From Stictocephala bisonia (lineage: Eukaryota > Arthropoda > Insecta > Hemiptera > Membracidae): a stretch of DNA of 64,000 nt. The stretch is from contig JAQJVL010000048.1 of the NCBI GenBank assembly GCA_035578905.1, positions 1,704,001-1,768,000 on the forward strand, written 5' to 3'. Of this stretch, positions 47,045 to 62,354 are shown one piece after another. The translations under genes were made by a program, and so were the position numbers. The stretch's first letter is position 1, and the number at the start of each line of letters is the position of its first letter. The notes under the pieces are model-generated. The model did not search any database and was not told where the DNA came from. It worked only from the letters and a program-made list of their open reading frames with translations.

Positions 47045-48300
47045 CTGCAGATGATACCAAAATAGTTTTAGCATAATTGTTAGTAACTCATTAAATTAAA
47101 GATCAAGCAAACAAGATTAAAAACCGGTAAGTCCGTCTACAGCAGTCTTCTTTGTTGTACATCAGGTCAATAATGTTTTAAAACATAAGAGGTATTTACA
47201 AAATAATGTAGAACATTTGTAGAAACGTTATTCAACAACATTCGAGGGACACAACAACAGCAACCCACAGCACGATACAAGTGTAAGAAGTGAGTAGACT
47301 GCATGAGTGGAACACTGATGGATCACTCTCATTTCACGCTCGTAATTAAACGGCTTCCTTTGAGAGCTTACACCTCAAAGAGGGAGAAGTCTGTTTAAGA
47401 GTAGAGTGGATTCTTTGTTCAGGTTAGAGACAAAAACTGCTGCGAAGTTTTATCAGCAACAAATAAAAATGCTTAAATTGTTGCGTATTATACTTGCAAC
47501 AAGTAAACATGTGAAACAAATAAATTGTTTAAGACTTTCACAATAAAGAAAATGGTTTACTGAGCCGTTCGGAAAACAACTACGGCCAGAAGCAAGCTTA
47601 AGTTTAAAATAAGAGAACTCAAACTGTATAGCAACACTACTGCCAAAAGGTAGTCAACAGTAAAATAAAGTGTTATACACTGATTTTTTAGCCGATTACA
47701 TTTATAGTTATTGTTTAAGAATGAGAATTACATAAAAATAATGCCTTATTATATTATATTCAAACACTTTGAAGGATGTCGTAAACACATTTCGTATTTG
47801 TATAACTACATTAGTGTATTAACAAATTCACTAATGTCACTCTAGAGCTTAAACATCAAATTATTTTCAACGATAAAAGTTATATTATACAAGTTAATTA
47901 ACTTCAATTAAATAAAATATTCAAGTTAACTAGTTTTGTAGCTTGTATATATAATAAAATGTTATTTAATATAAGTTTTAGAATATATTATGAAAGTAAA
48001 AATGTATTAATATACAATACGTTCAAAGCACACAAACAGACTATAACAAATCAAATGTGGAAAACAGCAATACAAAAGGATTTTAAATTTAAAAAGTAAA
48101 ATGCTTATTACAACATTTTATAAAGCTGTTAACAATATATTTAAGGAATAGTTAAATTAAAAGCGAATAATTTAAATAAATATATTTTTACATGTTATAT
48201 TAAGTAATTATTAGATTCTATCTAATTAAGAAAAATAATTTATTCTTTTTTATTGCTATTCATCAGTAATACGCCTTATGAGTAAAAGGTTGACAAGATA
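47045..48300. other. spacer with a higher-complexity patch
   Basis: The segment at 47110-47660 is less AT-rich and less repetitive than its surroundings and lies upstream of the minus-strand exon candidate. A minus-strand ATG near 47307 (CTCATGCAG) opens a short frame. No definite feature can be assigned. Confidence 0.4.
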
Positions 48301-48413
48301 TGAGTGAATATGAGGGGCGGATGAGTGAGTGCTGAGTGTAGATGAACGAGTGGTAATTATTGTTACTAACTATGGTCGACTGTTCCTCAGAAAGAGGTAT
48401 TTATTAATAGCTA
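48301..48413 (-). mobile_element. tRNA-derived SINE, 3' fragment (copy 4)
   Basis: On the minus strand TAGCTATTAATAAATACC, TTTCTGAGGAACAGTCGA and TAGTAACAATAATTACCACT, then CGTTCATCTACACTCAGCAC and TCATATTCACTCAT, match 20790-20900 in order. Only the 3' end is present, as is usual for 5'-truncated retroposition. Confidence 0.8.
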
Positions 48414-51400
48414 AATTTTCAATTGTTAATGTTTAAATTTAATAAGGAGTAATTTTTTGTTCACTTTTGTTACTATATTATTTTCACTTGAGTTGTTATA
48501 TAATGGTCTAATGGCGAATATTATGTTTATATAAAATATACTATAATACATATTAATGTAATGTATTTATTCTGTATGTTAGATAAAACATAACTAAGCA
48601 AATTAGTCGTGTAGCTACAAATATGCCTCACTAATTTTATTAAGTATCGTATTGTTCCTGTAAGTAGAGGAACAGTTAACTATTCATAAATACATCACAA
48701 AATAAGAAAATAATAATGTTCGTTTGTATTAAACTAAACAATTTAAAAATAAACGTTTAAATACCATCTATAATACTCTATTTTAAACTGCGTATCATAG
48801 CGTTTATAGATCATCTCAATTGAACTATATACTATGTAAAACCTCATTTATGAATACAGTAGTTTCTATATTTTGATAATATTTCCACATTACACCTAAC
48901 AAAGTAAACAAATGGATTTGTAGTTTTATCTACATAATACGTGAAATAACGGATTTCATATTACTGTAAAACCTCAATCAACGCATAAGATTTGTGTAAA
49001 GATTACATATAAAACTGTATCGGGTGATTTGATCAAAAAAATAAAAGAGATATTTCAAAATTTTTAATTTTAATGATAAGCAACTGTTAGCTTTTTTAAT
49101 CTTAAAAATTGTATTGCTTAAATTGCCTGTAAACTGAGAAAATCTTTTTCCCACCACCTATTCTTAAAAATAAAGGTCAATATGGATATGACTAAATCAA
49201 GACAATTTAAGACATTCGGACTTAGACAATTATACTTTGATGATATGTTTTTCCTTTGAAAATATATACCAGTGGTTTAGAGTTATGGAGCTTTGCCTGA
49301 AAACTCATTAATAAAAAATTGTGTTTTTCAAGAAATTAGCAATGTTTCCTCCTTCCTAACACTCCCTCCCAGTATTGCCCCCAATGACAGAGAGTTCATT
49401 ACACATTTTTCAAAAATATTACACATTTTTATTTTCAATATTACTAAGATAAATGAACTTACATGAATTAATTATAATATTATCAACAATTCACAATATT
49501 TTAATGACTGAAATACATAACATAAAATATAAAACAATACCAAGATCAAAATTTTATTAATTGTTCATACTTATCCAGTGTACTAACAAACCACTCAGAG
49601 CATAAGCATGGATCAGCGTGAGTAGTTCTGGTGAGCATTAGTGGATTATCACTGTTACTGAAGAGATAACATCAGTGTAATTATAGCATGAAGCAATACA
49701 ATTATTAATAAACATGTATTTATTTGATATTTTACCCTAAATATATGTGCATTTAAGATAGAACATTAAAGGGGAATGTTAATTCATTCCTATTAATTAA
49801 AAATTGGCATTCTATCAAGTAAACAAACAATATAATGAAACAGATATTGATTAGACAACATAAAAACCTCTTTTGTAATGCAGTAGCTTAGTTTCTTAAC
49901 TGTCCTTTTCATCCTACAAAAGACATGTGATTCTGGATGTGAATCCACATATTCATTCAGAAAAATCCAGACGAACTATAAAATATATATTAAGGGGAAA
50001 TCATAAAAAACATCTTATGTGAGATGCAATTACGTATGAGGTACAACTAGACATTCGACTAATACTGCTCAGTGCTGGTAGGGGAAAATGTATTGCCAGC
50101 ACTATATGTGAGAATATTGACGTAAGTTTTTGACGTCGTATGTTCATAACATAAAACATATTAACCTGTACGTTATTATGTATCGTTAGAGTAATAATCT
50201 ATAAGTAATCAATAATATAATCTGCTTCATCATAATACATATTAATGACACTTTAAATATAAAAATTAATTATAAAACTGTAACTAAATAAATTACTAAA
50301 ACAATTCATTTTGAATAAATTAAAATTAATTATTAGTCAAATTTGATATGTCTTTGAATACAACTTGCTTTAGTAGGAAGTAAACAATTGATTCTTTTGT
50401 GACCGCTTCGTATTCAGTTCAGGAGCTATTGACAATGTTAACGGTGTATTATTGTGACCAGCTGTGAGCAAACAATCAGCTGATAAATGGTACCACGCTT
50501 CGAGTAACTTTACTAGTCACATGCTCTTTGGTACAAATAGTAGATGACAAGAGTTTTCACCTCTAGTTTCACAAACATAAGTATTTCACGGTACAGTATA
50601 AGACTCGTGAAAACGGTGATCCCCTTAAGAAATCAATCCGTAATTAATTTAGGAAATTGGTCTAGGTGACTCTGTCTATAGCAATTTATTCGCTTAAACA
50701 TTTTAATATGTTTTCACTTAACGATAGAAAAATGTTACTGTCAGAGATTTTAATTTATCGTGGTCATAAAACAATAAAAATACAGGCTTACAGACATAAA
50801 ATATTACAAGTAACATAATTTTTCCTTGGGCTATAGTTAGAAAATATATATTAGTTCGATTATAACAAAATACAATATGGTCGTGACAGTTTATTGTACT
50901 GTTAAGTCAATTTATAAATAAAGTTTTAAATATTTTAAGAAATTAAGTTACATTTTTCTGTTTATCATTTTATTTATCTTTTATTATGTCAAAGAAAGGA
51001 GTAAAATCAATATCAAGAACCTATATGTTATTCTACAAATATTACCAATCAAAATGATTAATTTTGAACAATAAATTAAACGAATTTTTATTTAGATTTT
51101 ATTTCTTATTCATACTTGTACAATAGACTATATTTAACAATACTATTGGTTTAGGAATATACTGTACTAACCATAGTTGTTATTGGTATCTGGGGCCAGT
51201 GTATTATTAAGTTAATAGTTTCGATTAATATAAAAACTTATATGAATAGTAAATAAATCATTGGTCTAAATTCTTTAAATGTGCAATCCTGAAATTCATT
51301 ACAGTGTCTTTGATAAACTATTCGTACAATTTTTTAAGAATGTCCATCAGGTCTTATTTCAATTACACAACAATCAATAACGAGGCGCAACTGAAATGTA

Positions 51401-54400
51401 TTATAATGTAAGACAAAGAAACACAATTTTATTGTAATACATTTCTGAAACGGTTGTTTTTAATAGGATTGGTCAATGTTTAACGTAAAAAATATGGTAA
51501 TATATTTAGTATACTTTTTTCCATAAAATATTTTAAATAACATTAATTAAAATATGAAGTCAAAGAAGTAAAGTTCAGTAAAAAAAAAACTACAGTAGTT
51601 TAGATGAATCAAATTATATTTTGCCTTAGGATAAAATCACCATGTTTATTTATCATAAAAAAATCAAGTGATAGTAATAAATTAAATTAAATTAATTATT
51701 CACTTCAGGCAAGCAATTAACCTGTTGGTGTAAAAAGATAGTGAAAGTATCTTATTAATTTGTATCATTATTATTTATTATAAAACTAAGAAGCAGGTGA
51801 TTAATTTTATTTTTAACATCAATGGAATATTATTAGCATTTATTCATAAAACCTTTAAATATATCAACCTACGAAAATTGACCCCTTTTCATAACCATTT
51901 TTTACTTAGGAGTATTAATATAATATAAATAAATTATATTAGTATACCAAATTTTATGCTGTTTTAACAAACAGTTAATAGATTTTTAAAATGTCATTTG
52001 TTGTTGTTGATACTTGCTATTATATTTTGGTTCAAAACTTACTGTATGTAGACTTAAAAAAAGACATTTGTAACAAATATGTTTAATATTATGTATGTGA
52101 CTCAATTATTTGTCACTCAAAAACAGTCACAACATGTTTTACGATAGTAGATCACATATATAATGTTGAACATTTGCACATTGTTATAATTCGTTTTGGC
52201 GTAATAATATCTCGTAATATTATTTACCAAAATATGCAATACCCAATGCTTATATCTGGGCGATAAAAACATTACAGGAAACTACTTCAGGACAACATTA
52301 CGTAACCAGTATCATATTTATTACAATTAACACAAACCAAACGTAAAGATGAGTATTATTAGGCTTAACAAGTTAACATTTTATGTTTTTCAAGTTATTC
52401 AAATGTTTATGTAGCGTATTTAAAAAATCAAGAATAGGCCTATGAAGTAATTGAGACAAAACCGCATAATTAACCCAAAATATAACAAAGTTTGAGATAA
52501 TCTGTAAGGAAAATATAAGATTAAAACGTTAATGAAAACGACTTAATGGAGTTATTTAATGGATACAATACCAACAAATAATACTTTTGAAGATACAATA
52601 GTAATATAGTTCAACAGTCAGCTTAAACAAATAAACTTTTAAATCCAAAAACATTAATCAGTAAAGATAACATATTTATATTAAACTATATATACAATAT
52701 TTGTTTTTTAATATATAAATAACAATTATACACTAGATCTTATTATATATGTTTAACTAAATATAATTATTACTTTTAAATCCTATGCAACGTAATAGAA
52801 TTCGATATAGGTGTAATTAATCTGGAAATTGCATTGTTTTCTAGTCCCATATTCTATATCATAAAATGTTCTTAAGGTTTTGTTTTTAAATAGTACCATT
52901 GGCCTCATTTTATATTATAAGTAGGATTGAATAATTGATATTTCTTACGTCTTAAGAAACGTACACACGTAGCCAAAATAGATCTTACAATTTTATCACT
53001 TAATCGGATATATTTTATTTTATTTAAAATATTGTTTTGATTGTCAGAACCTTTACGCCAAAGACTCAAAATGACGAATTCGAACTTAAATATTTGTGTG
53101 CATTACATTTCAATTTTAAAGCGACCTTTGTACATATCAAGTGTGGAACCAATTATATCTGCATTAAACTGTTTTGGGCTATCTGAATGGTTAAAATATA
53201 TTTTATATCATGTCCAAAGGTTCAACAATGAATTGGTACAGAATTATTTTTACATTAAGCTGTTGTATTTTTTGTCTCTTCAGGCATGAAATTTGGTATA
53301 CTTTAATACCATGTGCATTTTTAATAAAATCTGATATTCAATGTAAGTTCTATTTTAAAAGACCAACGACTAAAACAGTATTTGTTTCATGGGTAAACCA
53401 CACAACAGTACACTTTAAATTTATAAATACTAAAATCAGTATCTTTAAAGGTATCCTACCTTGAACAAAACAGATAAACAGATGAAATAGGATATAATGA
53501 AATGGTTTTTTGTTCACTTTAGTAACTAATAATAATATTATTTAACACTTAAAACTATTTGTTTATCCAGTTAAAGGTTACATGAAAAATGTATATACAG
53601 AATCAAAAGCCAAACAATTGTTTCTGTGGGGGCATCGACACTTTGAAACCTAATTAATTACAGAGCCATTACGTCACAACTCTCAATTATTGGAATTGTC
53701 ATTGTTATTTGAAAACAGAATAATTATTCCATCACCAAAACGGTACCCTGTGTTTCGTATACGATGTTTTTTTGGGCTGGAAATAAATAACAATTATTCT
53801 GACTGCTATTATCACATATAATTGTACCTCAAAATAATATATTGAAAGGGTTTCTATTTTCATAACATTGCATCCATAAACACAAATAATAAGGAACTGT
53901 GAGAGGGATAAACTCACGCTAAATTTAAAATTACTTCTCACATACAATAATGGCATTATAATAATATTTTGTTTACAATCCCAGATTGTAAATTTTTTTC
54001 GTTGTTTATATTATTGTTTTATATATTATAAACTATAAATTGTTGGTAAATAATCCTATGTAATATGTAAATTTATGTATTAAAGTTATTAATATAAAAA
54101 AATGGTGTTTTTTAATATTCTTTGTTTTATTATATTGAGTAGTTCAGTATAACATCGAAATTTAATGTACACTATTACGAATCAATTATTTATTTGTTTT
54201 GAAAATAATCTATTACTTAATATTATGCCAGTTACAATTATATATTCAGTATAAAAAGAATAATATTTTGCAAATTAAAATATTTGTAATAATATTTCCA
54301 CCTACAATCTATGTATTCCTTGACTTATTTTCTTGTGTCTCAAACATAACGTACTTAAGCATAAATAAATAGCCTTAATAATAACATATACACATAATAC

Positions 54401-54599
54401 AATAAACAACAATCAACTTTCAAATTTCCGAATATTAGTTGGTAGAGAAATATATTTTCCGTTGGTAAACTGCAACGTGTAATTTTGTTTATTATAATTA
54501 CATAAAATGTACGATTCCTTAGTCGATTGCAACATAAGTAACAAGATCCAGCCACCCAACCAGATAATACAAAAGATACACCATCCGCCATTGTACGTA
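48414..54599. other. long AT-rich spacer
   Basis: More than 6 kb with no recognisable gene or repeat family. Patches at 49330-49390 and 50390-50640 are slightly GC-richer. The second contains, on the minus strand, GAAACTAGAGGTGAAAACTC, weakly like the short dispersed repeat at 22.8 and 45.0 kb. Open frames at 53041-53464 overlap one another in different phases and look like chance. Confidence 0.55.
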
Positions 54600-56564
<1,965 letters not shown>

Positions 56565-56772
56565 CATTTATTTCTCAATAAATATTTTTTTCTTATTTTT
56601 TTTATAATTTTCACTCGCCAGTTGACATGGGCCTACAGGCCTGTGCGTCAACTTTATTCAACGAGTGAAGTACCGATCGTTGGCTCAGTGGGGACTCGAA
56701 CCTTGAACGTTGCCCTGCACAGTCCGAAGCCTGAGTCAGCATACCGGCAGTGTCATCTCAGTCTACACTTGA
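56565..56772 (-). mobile_element. tRNA-derived SINE with A-rich tail
   Basis: On the minus strand GCAACGTTCAAGGTTCGAGT then CCCCACTGAGCC includes a good B box (GGTTCGAGTCC, 56700-56690). About 70 bp later is a hairpin (GTTGAC...GGCCT...AGGCC...GTCAAC, 56619-56650). The element ends in ATTATAAAAAAAATAAGAAA on that strand. The presumed A-box region (ACTGCCGGTATGCTGACTCA) is degenerate. The patch is markedly GC-richer than its flanks. It is a different family from the copies at 12, 20, 27 and 48 kb. Confidence 0.6.
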
Positions 56773-57644
56773 GTGTCAACATATGTCATAAAAATGGTAA
56801 ATATTTGTTAACATTTGTGGTTTTTTCTACTTTCTAAGGACTAGGCTAATATTTTAATTTAAAAAAAAAAATATATATTAAAGCATAACTAAAAATGCAA
56901 CAGTAACTTCTTTATTCATTATCTTGAAGATTTTTTGTCATTAACATAAATTGAAACTGTATATGACCATCATATTGTACAAGGAGTTGTTCAATATTAT
57001 AAGATAACATTTCAAAAGCATTAAATGCAAATTATTTAAATTGTCCTAATATCCTTTCTCACCAACAACAAAACTATTTTATCTCAATATAATGATTTTT
57101 ATGTCTGGTCAATGGAATGTTCAAAGAATAATATTAGGGAATGCCACACTGAATACGTAAGCACAATGACACATACATTTTAGAATGCAGAGAACAGGGA
57201 TATCCAATGAAGCATTCACTGGCAAATGTCCAAGACCAAGGTGTGTTTATTGTTCTTCTAGAAAGTAGTGCACAACTTTACATATTAAAAAAAAAAAAAA
57301 AAAAAACAACTATACGATTTAGTGTGGCATTTTGTAGTAATTCTATAGAAATAGTATTGTGAGCGTAATCCATTATAACACGTAGTCAGTATGGTTTTTA
57401 CTATAGTATTTAGGTGTTTGGTTATAATAGGCACTCGTATAACTCTCAAGATTATTTTTTAATTGCGTTTAATTAGCTTTTTTATCTCGTAATTGTTCAC
57501 GAAAATTTGTATTTTTGATCATGTAATATTGCTTTAGAATATTTCACAATATTTTTTGTAGCATAGTCGGTTAACCCCCATTTTCATAAGCTAAATGTTA
57601 TCAGTTACATTTTAATCGGACACAAACAACATCATCCCCGACAT
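56773..57644. other. AT-rich spacer with a poly-A run
   Basis: It holds a 20-bp A run at 57287-57306. No gene is recognised. Confidence 0.55.
57287..57306. repeat. poly-A tract, 20 bp
   Basis: An uninterrupted A run. Confidence 0.95.
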
Positions 57645-57811
57645 TTATCTCTCGTTTATTGCACTCCTGAATGTCGTGCTCACCATGGTTTTACAGACCT
57701 CATGTATGAGTGAGTGGTTAGGAGCCATTCCCTGATACAGTGGAATGAACGTTTCTCGTAAGAAATGGGCTCTGTTTTGTAGCTTTCGCACGGTTGTGGA
57801 AAATGGAACTA
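57645..57811 (-). CDS. candidate exon, unassigned
   Basis: On the minus strand TTCTCGTTTTTATTTCCAG| (ending 57812) is a textbook acceptor. It is followed by an open frame, in phase after two bases: VPFSTTVRKLQNRAHFLRET, FIPLYQGMAPNHSLIHEVCK, then TMVSTTFRSAINER and a TAA at 57647-57645. Local G+C is clearly above the flanks and the residue mix is protein-like. It may end as a terminal exon, since ATTAAA occurs at 57616-57611, about 30 bp past the stop. Or it may splice out at ATG|GTGAGC, giving a 128-bp exon at 57811-57684. No family is recognised. Upstream exons were not found. Confidence 0.35.
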
Positions 57812-58384
57812 CTGGAAATAAAAACGAGAATGACAAATGATTAGCAATGTGATGTCAGAGCAATATTTGAAAACTTCTACGCAAGTATCTTGGACATTTT
57901 ATTTAGTTATTGTTTTTTGTTTTGTTTGTTTTTTCTGTGTTTTCTTTTTTATGTTTTTAAATTTTTATTAGTTTGGTGGATGGTTTCTATTATTTTTGTG
58001 ATATGTATTCACAGGCATTAAAAATCCACATTCACCTGTATCAAAATGGGTGATGTCTTAAGAAATAATAAATAAATATTTTAAGTTCAATTTTATTATA
58101 AAGTAAGAATAGACTTGATAAAATATTCCATCAAACCATGCATAGAGTGTGTGGTTATGATTCAGTATAATAAAACTAAACCAAGAATTTCACTGTTAAG
58201 TGAGCTTATATGACCTAAAAAAAAACTATGCAACTTGTCATTGGCCAATGATAACCAGTGTCGAAATAGGTTTGTGACAATACAAATGCATCAGGACAGT
58301 ATACAGTACAATCTTTACACAGCCTGCATACACCAGACAAACAGTTAAATTGGTGGTTTGAACTCTAGTGTCAGTGGACAGTTT
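57812..58384. other. AT-rich spacer
   Basis: No gene is recognised. Confidence 0.5.
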
Positions 58385-58470
58385 AGTCATACTGTATATG
58401 TATTGGTGGGTGGGTGGGCCAATATCACCTTAAATGTATGGGTGGACAAATAACACTGCACGTATAAAAT
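58385..58470. repeat. 36-bp minisatellite, about 2 degenerate units (inverted)
   Basis: TATGTATTGGTGGGTGGGTG, GGCCAATATCACCTT, ATGTATGGGTGG and AACACTGCACGTAT are reverse-complement versions of the unit at 33.6 kb. Confidence 0.75.
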
Positions 58471-58730
58471 CGTTCTACACATATGGGAAGTGTCAGGCTA
58501 TATGTTATGAAAACAACAGTCTCTTACAGGTATGTGGCAATGGTTGTGTGACTAAATTATGAAATAACGAAGCTTAGTGAACGTTAATGATTTTTCGTAA
58601 GCCTAACAACATTATAAAAGGTTGAACTGGCAACGTAATAAACGTATAAAACGTAATAAATTAAAACAGGGAACTTTATAGGGGATATGAAAACTTCTCA
58701 TCGAGAGTGTCAACCTAATACCAAATAATA

Positions 58731-59655
58731 CAGTGTTGGGCAAAAGTCTGGAATATATTGATTAATTTCAAAACTATTGAAAGAAATGTAATGAAACTTT
58801 GCAGTTATGTACATGTCCATATACAAAAAAAGGACATATTTTATTTGTTTTTTCGTATCCAGGGAATCGCTCATGAATGAAGTCTTAAAAACGTTAAACG
58901 TAAGCCTATCTCGAGTTATACCTTATTGTAAAGGTCTTTGTTTGTAAAAAACAAGAGTGCAAACCTGTGGAAAAAGTAAGACCCAGTCTGAAAATATAGC
59001 TTCTAAAAGAATATATTGTCATATAACTAACACTGCTGAAGTCAAATGTAAGATAGTTATTATCTATTGCTGCGTAGAGGTATAATTTATCTAACTGAAT
59101 ATGAGAAATTAAATTTCATAAAAAATAAGTAACACTCTATTATAACAATATTCTTAAAATATTTTAGGTAAACCTACTGTCAAAAATGTTTTAATAAACG
59201 TTTTTTATTTTATCTTAGTTAAATAGCAAAACTATTTTTATGACGCAGTCGTTTGTTACGATTATTAACAATCAACAACATTATCAGTACCAGTGAGCTG
59301 AAAATGTTAAACAAATAGCCGTGTATAACTGAGAAGAATTAGTAATATGACATTAAATTCTTTAAATCGCTGTATTTTGTGAATGGGTCATCCTTTTACC
59401 CCAAAATTGCACGTTTGTATTGTACAAACAAAGACATTTAAAATGAGGTACAATTAGAAGTAGTGTTACATTTAACATTTTTAAAACTTCCCCTGGATAT
59501 GAACATCCTTCATGAGCCATTCCCTGGATATGAAAAAAACAATAAAATATGTCATATGTTTGGTATAGGAAATGTTCATAACTACAAAGTTTCATTATTT
59601 TTGTTTAAAAAGTTTTGGAATTATTAAATATATTTCAGACCTTTGCCCAACCCTG
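58731..59655. mobile_element. Tc1/mariner-like foldback element with arms of about 240 bp
   Basis: The left end is CAGTGTTGGGCAAAAGTCTG (58731). The right end, read on the minus strand, is CAGGGTTGGGCAAAGGTCTG (59655). The arms align for about 240 bp. Shared stretches include GAAATATATT, AATGAAACTTTG, CAGTTATG, GACATATTTTAT, ATATCCAGGGAATNGCTCAT, AAAAANGTTAAANGTAA and GGTCTTTGTTTGTA. A centre of about 440 bp is AT-rich and non-coding. A TA lies just outside the left end; the right flank is TT, so the duplication is imperfect. CAG termini next to TA fit Tc1/mariner elements, and the length of the arms makes it a foldback-type non-autonomous member. A minus-strand open frame at 59595-59362 falls within the right arm. 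Confidence 0.85.
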
Positions 59656-61478
59656 TTTAATTTACAGAAAAAGAAACTTCACATGCCACTGGGGATAATT
59701 TACGTATATAAATAATGCCACTGGGGATAAATACACTGAGATAATTTACGCTATACAAGTCTAAATAAAGTTACAATATGAATAGAACGTGTGCTAAATA
59801 ATAAACCCAAATCCAATGTGCGTTGTTACCAAATAAAAAATATGATAATTTTAGAGCTGATAGTTTTTCAGGAAAGAAAAACTCAAGATCGGCTTAGGCT
59901 AGTAATCGAAAATATCTTTATAACGTCCAAAAATCAATTTTGCTAATCTCAATAATGTGACATGAAAATTTATTATTAAAATTACACCCGAATCCTTATG
60001 ATCAGAACAAACGGATAAACAAACATCATCTACCAAATAGTAAAAAATTATATTGTTTTGAATTTTAAGTTGTAGCTCACTATTAAACACGTTTGTACAT
60101 CAAATCGTAAGCCACTTTTGCTCCACTCCATCAAATGATCAGTATTCTTGAAGCAATTTATTACCATCAAGTTTGTTAAATCTTTTAAAATATATTCGTG
60201 TCGTCTGCATTCAACAATACTTTACATTTTTCTACTCAGTTTACAATGGTATTGTTAAATAAAATATTGGATTAAGATTATACACAAGATAAACTAGAAT
60301 GAACAATAAATTATTTTGAAACAAATTAATGATACGTAAAATTTCATTACTTTTATGGATAAATTATTAAAAATATTAAGTGCTTCCCTCCTAAAAACGT
60401 ACCCCATTTGATAGATTTTATATTTCAAAATTATTGATGTTCTGAAATGTCTCGGAAGAATATGAGTAAACTAGATTAACCAAATTCCCCTATGCCCAAA
60501 ACAGAAATATAAAGAATTCTAAGATATAAAATGTTTGTATTTATAGTTATTTAATACATAATGAACTTTAAAATTAATTTATCGACACACATTTATAAGA
60601 AATTACAAAGTACATCTTATAATAAACTAAACACACACTTCAATAGTTTACAATAGACTATTTATAGACATGCATTGCAATTATAATATGTCAGCCATTA
60701 TTTCAATGTAATTTAGATTTACGTATTGATTTGAAAGAGATTGAATACTTTTTTACATATCGTTTATTCAACTAGTGGTTAAATTTAGACTACTTTTCTG
60801 GAACTATAAATATACTTTAATACTTTATATCCTTTAGTAAATCTAAATATCACACATCAAGCTGTTATAGTCCTTCTACAATGATTAAAACTAATATCAG
60901 CAAACTCCCTCTGGATTATGAAAGGGGGCAAAATATGGTTTAGGTCAGCACTGTCCCTTAAAGTATGTCCCCTCTGAGTGAATTCAAAGAATGAATATTC
61001 TTGAATATTAATGAAATACTTTTTTCTATATATAGCAGATACTACAAAAATGGTGTTAAATCAAATGGAAATAGCGGACTATCCATTCTCTGCATTTAGA
61101 AACATATTTAAATTGAATGGAGTTTACTTAATTTACATATTATAATAAATAATCTAGTGCACCAAACAGTTATAATTTCGGGAAGAAATTTGAATATAAA
61201 ATAAACATTAAACTTCAATAAAAAAATTAACAGTTTTCATAAAATTATAACTTCGCCTTTAAGGTGACTCGTAACAATCATTATCGCTAATATGAATTCT
61301 ATTAGAGCACTCCTTAGAATAATAAAATGTTTAACATCAGTTCAAACTGCGGACGTGGCAAGATTGCAAATAGGTACTTTTACAGTTGATCAGTATTTAT
61401 TTTAACTATCGTACTTGGAGAACATGGTTTTAATAGTGTTTTACATCATTAGATAGAGAGGAAAGTGTAAGTACCAAG

Positions 61479-61482
<4 letters not shown>
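59656..61482. other. AT-rich spacer
   Basis: No gene or repeat is recognised. Confidence 0.55.

Positions 61483-61517
<35 letters not shown>
61483..61517. repeat. (AT)17 microsatellite
   Basis: A pure AT run directly before a hairpin. Confidence 0.95.
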
Positions 61518-61523
<6 letters not shown>

Positions 61524-61524
<1 letters not shown>

Positions 61525-61560
61525 TTTAACTACAACATATATTTTATGTTGTAGTTAAAT
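61524..61560. repeat. perfect 16-bp inverted repeat, 5-bp loop
   Basis: ATTTAACTACAACATA, TATTT, then its exact reverse complement. It lies 7 bp after the AT microsatellite, so the pair may stall replication or be instability-prone. Confidence 0.85.
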
Positions 61561-61856
61561 AGTTAAGTAGAAAACAAAGTGCGTTATTGTCATTTAAAAA
61601 CAAAGAGTTTACTTTATGTTTAATTTCACAATAATTGGCATAAAATTTTATAGGTAACGGATTGAATGTTTGTTAAATAAGCCACATCTAGGTTTTTGGT
61701 TTTAACTAAAACACCATTTTTTACCAACGGAAGTTGTATTTTGATATTAAGTTATTATGTACCAATACAAATATTTTGTTTACAGGTTTGAAAAATGTAT
61801 TTTTAAGGTAGGGGGTTACTTAACAATTCTAGAGTATTGTAGACACTCATAACTAA

Positions 61857-62354
61857 CCCTCGGGAAGTCACGCACCCAACTGTAACTTCATACGTCACGC
61901 ATGTGGTCGTTTAAACCATACACACGCAATACTTTTTATTTGATCCAAACGTTCCTAGATTCTTTCTTTTCAACTATGTCAAGTAACGTATTATGCCTTA
62001 CTATATCTTGTTCATTCATTATGTACGTAATTTACGATAATAAAATATTATATAACAATATTAAACAGTAAAAAGCAATAACACCAAAAGTCACAAGATC
62101 AAAAGCACTGCACATATAAAACAAAACTGACACAAATGGTCACGCGCGCTCAAAAACACCGCAAAAGTGAGGAGTAGTGTCTACTACAGCACAAGGACGC
62201 AGGATGGGCAGGGTATTGGACAAGGTATGTCAGGTAGTAGATGGGGTGGAAATACGTGAAGCGCCAAACCTTTCTGACATTCAGACTTGACACGCGTGGA
62301 AAAATTATATCCCTGCGGTGCCTTCTATTTCGACATAGCGCGACTTCCCGAGGA
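61857..62354. mobile_element. piggyBac-like MITE, 498 bp
   Basis: The left terminus is CCCTCGGGAAGTCACGC and the right terminus, on the minus strand, is TCCTCGGGAAGTCGCGC. This is a 17-bp terminal repeat with two mismatches. CTAA precedes the left end and TTAA follows the right end, close to the TTAA duplication used by piggyBac transposases, whose termini also begin CCC. The interior is GC-richer than the flanks, with no transposase reading frame. It would depend on an element elsewhere. The family assignment is inferred from termini only. Confidence 0.75.

Noticed and set aside
59362..59595. 77-codon minus-strand frame
   Set aside because: It falls inside the right arm of the mariner-like foldback element, and the same sequence in the left arm is not open.
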